A DNA stretch of 64,000 nt from Alphaproteobacteria bacterium. GTDB taxonomy: Bacteria; Myxococcota_A; UBA796; GCA-2862545. The DNA lies in assembly GCA_020632955.1 (NCBI GenBank), contig JACKEO010000005.1, positions 248,001-312,000 of the forward strand. Direction: 5' to 3'. This document shows positions 60,217-64,000 of this stretch, piece by piece (within the stretch, counting starts at the first letter, position 1; every line of letters starts with the position of its first letter). The notes under the pieces were generated by a model. It did no database searches, had not been told where the DNA came from, and saw only the letters and a list, made by a program, of their open reading frames with translations. Made by a program: the position numbers and the translations under genes.

Positions 60217-61518
60217 TCAGGTCGCGCGGTCCTTCCAGGCGCGCTTCAGCCGGGAGGCGTCCACGCCCAGGCTCTGGAACATCTGCTGCTCCTGCCACTC
60301 GTCGAACACGCGGAAGTGCTTGTCGGCGGCGTAGCGCCCGCTCGTGAGCCACACGAAGGCCCGCAGCGGCGTGGAGAGGCGATCGGCGCCCAGCTCGCTG
60401 TGGGCCTCCCAGAAGAAGCCGTTCACGCTGCGGTTGTTGCCGTACCAGTACCGGGCGAGGCGCAGGTAGGCGCGGTACTCGAGGCGCAGGCGCTCGTCGA
60501 GCTCGGTGAGCACGCCCGTGGCATCGGCCCCCTCCAGGATGCGCAGGATGCCCACGGCGGCGCTGCAGGCGCCCCGGATCGCGAAGTCCACGCCGCCCGA
60601 GAGGATGGGGTCCACGAAGCACGCGGAGTCGCCCACCATCAGCCAGCCGGGTCCTGCCGTCTGGGTGCAGGCGTAGCTCCAGTCGCGCACGTGGCGCAGG
60701 CCCTCGTCCTCCACGAAGGTGCCCAGGGCGGGCAGCTCGGCCTCGGCCAGGATCGCCTCGAAGCGCTCCCGGCTCATCCGGGCCTTCTCCTTCACCACGA
60801 TGCCCACGCTCGTGCGGGTGGGCGAGACGGGGATGTACCAGATCCAGCCGTCGGGCACGGTGACCACGAACTGCACGTGGCGGCCCAGCACGCCGGGCAC
60901 CCCGCCGCCGCCGTCGTAGTAGGCGTAGGTGGCCGTGGACTGGAGGTCGTCGACGTTGCGGTGCAGGCCGAAGGCCCTCCCCAGCAGGCAGCGCTGGCCC
61001 GAGGCGTCCACCACGAGGTCGGCCCGCAGGTCGCCGTGATCGCGGGTGCTCACGCCCACCACGCGCCCGTCCTCCACGAGCGGGGCCATGGCCTCCACGC
61101 CCACCTGCAGGTCCACGCCGCGGCGACCGGCCTCCTCGAAGAGGAGGTGGTCGAAGATCGAGCGCTCCACCTGCCAGGCGTGGTCGTACCCGCCCGTCAG
61201 GAGGCCCTCCTCGTCGAGCCCGGGGAGGTCGCGCTCCAGGCGCTCGTCGAAGAGCACCGACCAGGGCTCCCGCGTCTCGCCCCACACGTACAGGGCGCCG
61301 TACTTCCGCGCGAAGCCCTGGGCGGCCATCCGGGGGGCCATGCCCAGGTGCTTGTCGAGGAGCTGCAGCGAGGCGGGCTGGAGCGACTCCCCCACGTGGT
61401 GACGGGGGTGCGCCGTCTTCTCCAGCAGGGTCACCCGCACACCGTGCTTGGCGAGCACGGCCGCGAGCGTGGCCCCGCCAGGGCCACCACCGACGACGAG
61501 GACGCTGGGATCAGGCAT
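60217..61518 (-). CDS. Flavin-dependent halogenase-like FAD monooxygenase
   Basis: 433 aa, ATG 61518. FAD motif GGGPGG at 10-15, HVGESLQPASLQLLDKHLG (41-59), Lys72 in ARKYGALYVWG. WIWYIP (225-230) fits the W-x-W-x-I-P signature of FADH2-dependent halogenases that blocks monooxygenation. GDSACFVDPILSGGV (296-310) is the C-terminal FAD motif. Phenol-type halogenases share the KxxG-type lysine here. Related geranylgeranyl-reductase-like enzymes lack the WxWxIP motif, so a halogenase is the better call, though the substrate is unknown. No biosynthetic cluster (PKS/NRPS) is nearby. Confidence 0.8.
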   Translation of the reverse strand: MPDPSVLVVGGGPGGATLAAVLAKHGVRVTLLEKTAHPRHHVGESLQPASLQLLDKHLGMAPRMAAQGFARKYGALYVWGETREPWSVLFDERLERDLPGLDEEGLLTGGYDHAWQVERSIFDHLLFEEAGRRGVDLQVGVEAMAPLVEDGRVVGVSTRDHGDLRADLVVDASGQRCLLGRAFGLHRNVDDLQSTATYAYYDGGGGVPGVLGRHVQFVVTVPDGWIWYIPVSPTRTSVGIVVKEKARMSRERFEAILAEAELPALGTFVEDEGLRHVRDWSYACTQTAGPGWLMVGDSACFVDPILSGGVDFAIRGACSAAVGILRILEGADATGVLTELDERLRLEYRAYLRLARYWYGNNRSVNGFFWEAHSELGADRLSTPLRAFVWLTSGRYAADKHFRVFDEWQEQQMFQSLGVDASRLKRAWKDRAT

Positions 61519-61602
61519 GGGGGCAGCTTGCCACGAGCCGGGGAGCCCGACCAGCGCCGGGGCTGCCGCGAGACGCGGCGGGACGGGTCTCGAGGGCGGC
61601 GC

Positions 61603-62016
61603 TCACGTCGCGAAGACCTGGCTGTCGTCCTGGAAGGACTTGAACTCGAGGCAGTTGCCCGACGGGTCCTTCAGGAACATCGTGGCCTGCTCGCCCACCT
61701 CGCCGGCGAAGCGGATGCGGGGCTCGATCACGAAGGCGGTGCCGGCGGCGCGCAGCCGGTCGGCCAGGGCGTGCCATGCCTCCCACGACAGGATCACGCC
61801 GAAGTGGGGCACCGGCACGGCGTCGCCGTCCACGGGGTTGTGGCCGGCCAGCGCCGTGTGGTCCACGAGGTGGGCGCTGAGCTGGTGGCCGTACAGGTCG
61901 AGGTCGATCCAGCGGGTGTCGGTGCGCCCGATGCGGCAGCCCAGCACGTCCACGTAGAAGGCGCGGGCGGCCTGCAGGTCGGTCACCGGGAAGGCGAGGT
62001 GGAAGCGGGGGTGCAT
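61603..62016 (-). CDS. Glyoxalase/VOC-superfamily protein
   Basis: 137 aa, ATG 62016. [20 protein letters not shown] and GNCLEFKSF give the paired beta-alpha-beta-beta-beta units of VOC proteins. Metal-ligand His and Glu candidates are FHLAF, PHFGVIL and CLEFKSF. The family includes glyoxalase I, dioxygenases and resistance proteins; none is specified by the sequence. Ends 84 bp before the halogenase-like gene on the same strand. Confidence 0.88.
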   Translation of the reverse strand: MHPRFHLAFPVTDLQAARAFYVDVLGCRIGRTDTRWIDLDLYGHQLSAHLVDHTALAGHNPVDGDAVPVPHFGVILSWEAWHALADRLRAAGTAFVIEPRIRFAGEVGEQATMFLKDPSGNCLEFKSFQDDSQVFAT

Positions 62017-62062
62017 GGGTGGGGGTCCCGGGAGGGGTGGGAGCGGCGTGCCGCCGAGGGAC

Positions 62063-63016
62063 CTACTCCGCGGCGCTCGGGACCGCCTCGCCCTGCTGCC
62101 GTGCCACCGTCTCCCGTGCCGGCACCGTGGTCATCGTCCAGGCCGGGGAGGGGGCCAGCGCGCAGCCCTCCGGGTCCAGGGCGAGGCACAGGGCCACGGG
62201 GAAGACCTTCGACCAGGCGCTGTAGACGTGACCCCCCTGGTACTTCACGAAGGTGTGCGGAACGCCCTGGGTGGTGAGGTGGGCGTGGAGCTCCCGGGTG
62301 GCCCGGAGGGCGCCGGGGATGTCGGCCGTGCCCGCCCCGATGAGCAGCCGGGTGCCGCGCAGGTCGCCGGGGGCCTCGAGGCGCTCGTAGGCGTTGCGGG
62401 CGCGCATGCCCGGCACGTCCGTGAGGTCGAAGATGCGCTCGAAGGGCGCGAAGGTGGAGAGGATGCCCTTCGTCATGAAGCGCTCGGTCTTCTCGGCGTC
62501 CACGATCGGGGCGCTCCACACCGACAGCGAGCCGAAGCGGTCGAGGTGGTCGAGCCCCATGTACATGGTGCCCGCCCCCCCCATGCTGATGCCCATGAGG
62601 TGCAGGCCCTCGGGGCCGTCGACCAGCGGGAACCGGGCCTGCATGGCGGGGATGACCTCGTCCATCACCCAGGACTCGTAGTGGTGGGAGCCGTCGTGCC
62701 AGTCGCGCCAGAAGCCCACGTCGCCGTTGGGCACCACCGCCACGAAGGGGGGGAGACGGCCGTCCTCGATCCAGCGGTCGAGCGTGCGGGTGACCACCGG
62801 GTGCTTGTCCCACGCCAGCTCGTCGTCGCCGCCGCCGTGGAGGAAGACCACCAGGGGGAGCGGCGTCTGCTCGTCCCACCCGGGGGGGAGGTAGACGCCG
62901 TAGCGCATGGGCCGGCCCTCGGCGGCGCTCTGCACCTCCGTGTACGTGAGGCGTGGCTCCCGGGCCGAGGCGGCACAGGCGGCGAGCAGGGTGGCGCCGA
63001 GGACGAGGGGACGCAT
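62063..63016 (-). CDS. Esterase D/feruloyl-esterase-like lipoprotein (alpha/beta hydrolase)
   Basis: 317 aa, ATG 63016. Lipobox [34 protein letters not shown] and HGGGDDE form the oxyanion region; nucleophile Ser in [33 protein letters not shown] is as in EstD-type. Late His in [11 protein letters not shown] and Asp in [13 protein letters not shown] complete the triad. It hydrolyses carboxylic esters at the envelope; substrate unknown. Start is 46 bp upstream of the VOC gene boundary. Confidence 0.87.
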   Translation of the reverse strand: MRPLVLGATLLAACAASAREPRLTYTEVQSAAEGRPMRYGVYLPPGWDEQTPLPLVVFLHGGGDDELAWDKHPVVTRTLDRWIEDGRLPPFVAVVPNGDVGFWRDWHDGSHHYESWVMDEVIPAMQARFPLVDGPEGLHLMGISMGGAGTMYMGLDHLDRFGSLSVWSAPIVDAEKTERFMTKGILSTFAPFERIFDLTDVPGMRARNAYERLEAPGDLRGTRLLIGAGTADIPGALRATRELHAHLTTQGVPHTFVKYQGGHVYSAWSKVFPVALCLALDPEGCALAPSPAWTMTTVPARETVARQQGEAVPSAAE

Positions 63017-63122
63017 GGGACCTCCGGGCGCGAGTGTACGGAGGCGCACGCGCGCGCGGAGGTCGAACTCGGTCACCGTTGGCCAGGGGACGTCGAGGTC
63101 CGTCCCGGCCGCGGTGGGCGGA

Positions 63123-63824
63123 TCAGAAGCGCGGGTCGATGCGGAAGTACATGGTGAAGACGTTGTTCGACACCTTGAGGTTCTGGCCGTGGCCGCGGAC
63201 GAAGTCGATGAGCTCGTCGTTCCCGTTGGCGTCGAAGGTGCCCACGATCTCCTGGCCTGCCGACAGGTCGTCGTCCCACACCTCGATGCGGAAGTGGGCG
63301 CCGCGGCGCATCACGAACTCGCAGCCCTCGTTCCAGGCGTAGGCGTAGACGTCCTCTGCGACGAGCGTCGCGCAGGTGTCTGCCCAGCTCACCTCGTCGG
63401 AGGCGAGGTTGCCGAGGCGCACGTACAGGTCCGGCGCGCCGTTGGAGGGATCCCAGGGGTTCCCCTGGTAGTTCCGGTTCGCCACCTCCACCCCGAGGAT
63501 GGTGACGAAGTACTTCCGGTCGAGGCCGTCCTCGCACTGGTCCTCGTAGCAGATCTCGAGCGAGCCGCAGTCGTCGGGGTTGCAGGTGCCGTTCGCGCTG
63601 GTGTCGCTGGTGTCGCTGGTGTCGCTGGTGTCGCCCGAGCCGGTGTCCTTCCCCGTGTCCTTGCCGGTGTCGTCCTTGCCGGTGTCGCCGCTGCCCGAGT
63701 CCGTGGGCTGGGAGGTGTCGTCCTGGCCGTCCTTGTCGTCGACGAGACCCGGGTTCACCACGAGCGTGGTGCAGGCCTGCAGGACGAGGGCGGTGAGCAG
63801 GGGGGGGGCGACGGGCACACGCAC
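63123..63824 (-). CDS. Acidic-linker lipoprotein with C2-like C-terminal domain
   Basis: 233 aa, GTG 63824. Signal peptide with LVLQAC lipobox. The linker is Asp/Thr/Ser/Gly-rich with TSD repeats (SGDTSDTSDTSDTS). A short Cys segment (CNPDDCGSLEICYEDQCE) follows, then about 130 residues with KYFVTILGVEVANRNYQG and LYVRLGN plus FRIEVWDDDLSAGQEIVGTF. These resemble a C2 domain, including Asp residues of a calcium loop. It probably binds calcium or phospholipid at the cell surface. Similar to the other DTD/GDS lipoproteins here. Confidence 0.78.
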   Translation of the reverse strand: MRVPVAPPLLTALVLQACTTLVVNPGLVDDKDGQDDTSQPTDSGSGDTGKDDTGKDTGKDTGSGDTSDTSDTSDTSANGTCNPDDCGSLEICYEDQCEDGLDRKYFVTILGVEVANRNYQGNPWDPSNGAPDLYVRLGNLASDEVSWADTCATLVAEDVYAYAWNEGCEFVMRRGAHFRIEVWDDDLSAGQEIVGTFDANGNDELIDFVRGHGQNLKVSNNVFTMYFRIDPRF

Positions 63825-64000
63825 GGGACCTCCAGCGGGCTGCGCTCGGGCGGACCGACCCGAGGGCTGGACAGTCTAGCAACCCGGGGCCGTGCGGGGC
63901 AGGGGAATGTGGTGTCGGGGACCTCGCCTCACCGCCCGTCCGTCGCGGCGCGCTGCGTGGGAGCCTGCCGGACCTCCCGCGGCGCCCGGTCGGCCTCCCG

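Noticed and set aside
63825..64000. End of the window considered for a further gene
   Set aside because: Only GC-rich non-coding sequence upstream of the last lipoprotein is visible; no start or motif could be supported.

Overview
The window looks like the chromosome of a very GC-rich Gram-negative bacterium, most probably a Myxococcota-type (former deltaproteobacterial) organism. This is inferred from the many lipoproteins, the acidic Asp/Thr/Gly/Ser-repeat lipoproteins, the frequent GTG starts, a Ser/Thr protein kinase with a transmembrane tail, TPR proteins, and outer-membrane proteins of the TolC and D15 type. No rRNA, tRNA, insertion sequence, integrase or CRISPR array was recognised. 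Genes are packed tightly and many neighbours overlap by 4 nt. No intergenic stretch exceeds 300 bases.

Layout: (1) 1-1765, minus strand: a CoaB-like/Nudix fusion gene, then a lipoprotein that runs off the window. (2) 1882-9500, plus strand: a ten-gene Mrp/Mbh-type cation/proton antiporter operon (E, F, G, MbhD/E-like, B, C, then three large antiporter-like subunits with a small membrane protein between the second and third). (3) 9579-12469: a membrane-anchored envelope protein, an acidic lipoprotein and a TPR-like tail-anchored protein. (4) 12591-17244, minus strand: lipoprotein, pilin-like protein, folK, transaldolase-like fsa, then etfB and etfA. (5) 17424-19753: three unrecognised genes (soluble, lipoprotein, membrane/TPR). 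(6) 19735-23452, minus strand: a PpiC-type foldase lipoprotein, an enoyl-reductase-like SDR and a cysteine desulfurase in one coupled run, then rpmG-rpsD with a promoter buried in the desulfurase 3-prime end. (7) 23532-29355, plus strand: MPG-type DNA glycosylase, hotdog thioesterase, secreted protein, degenerate sulfatase-like lipoprotein and a TolC-like protein. (8) 29453-36625: desaturase-SDR fusion, small barrel-like protein, D15 barrel, RND pump and its lipoprotein adaptor. (9) 36686-41833: Cys-rich lipoprotein, Ser/Thr kinase, prepilin peptidase, Ser-rich WXXGXW protein and a 149-bp inverted-repeat element. (10) 41852-47669: RNA modification and translation genes (trmH, yhbY, def), a TPR protein, a GT87 glycosyltransferase, a YhhQ queuosine-precursor transporter and a pteridine-reductase-like SDR. 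(11) 47653-52511: two paralogous regulators with an unusual domain pairing, then a CocE-like lipoprotein hydrolase and a PDZ protein. (12) 52561-59037: folB with a C-terminal extension, then an Rrf2-regulated sufBCDST operon with a palindrome upstream. (13) 59134-63824, minus strand: an acidic lipoprotein, an esterase, a VOC protein, a flavin-dependent halogenase-like enzyme and a lipoprotein with 28 tandem GDS-type triplets.

The best-supported functional units are the antiporter complex, the SUF Fe-S assembly operon, EtfAB and the RND pump. Pterin-related genes (folK, folM/PTR1-like, folB) are scattered rather than clustered. The most unusual items are the CoaB-Nudix fusion, the Mbh-ordered antiporter with three antiporter subunits and His-rich loops, the AraC-sensor/OmpR-DNA-binding regulator pair, the degenerate sulfatase-like lipoprotein, the desaturase-SDR fusion, the halogenase-like enzyme and the 149-bp inverted-repeat element.
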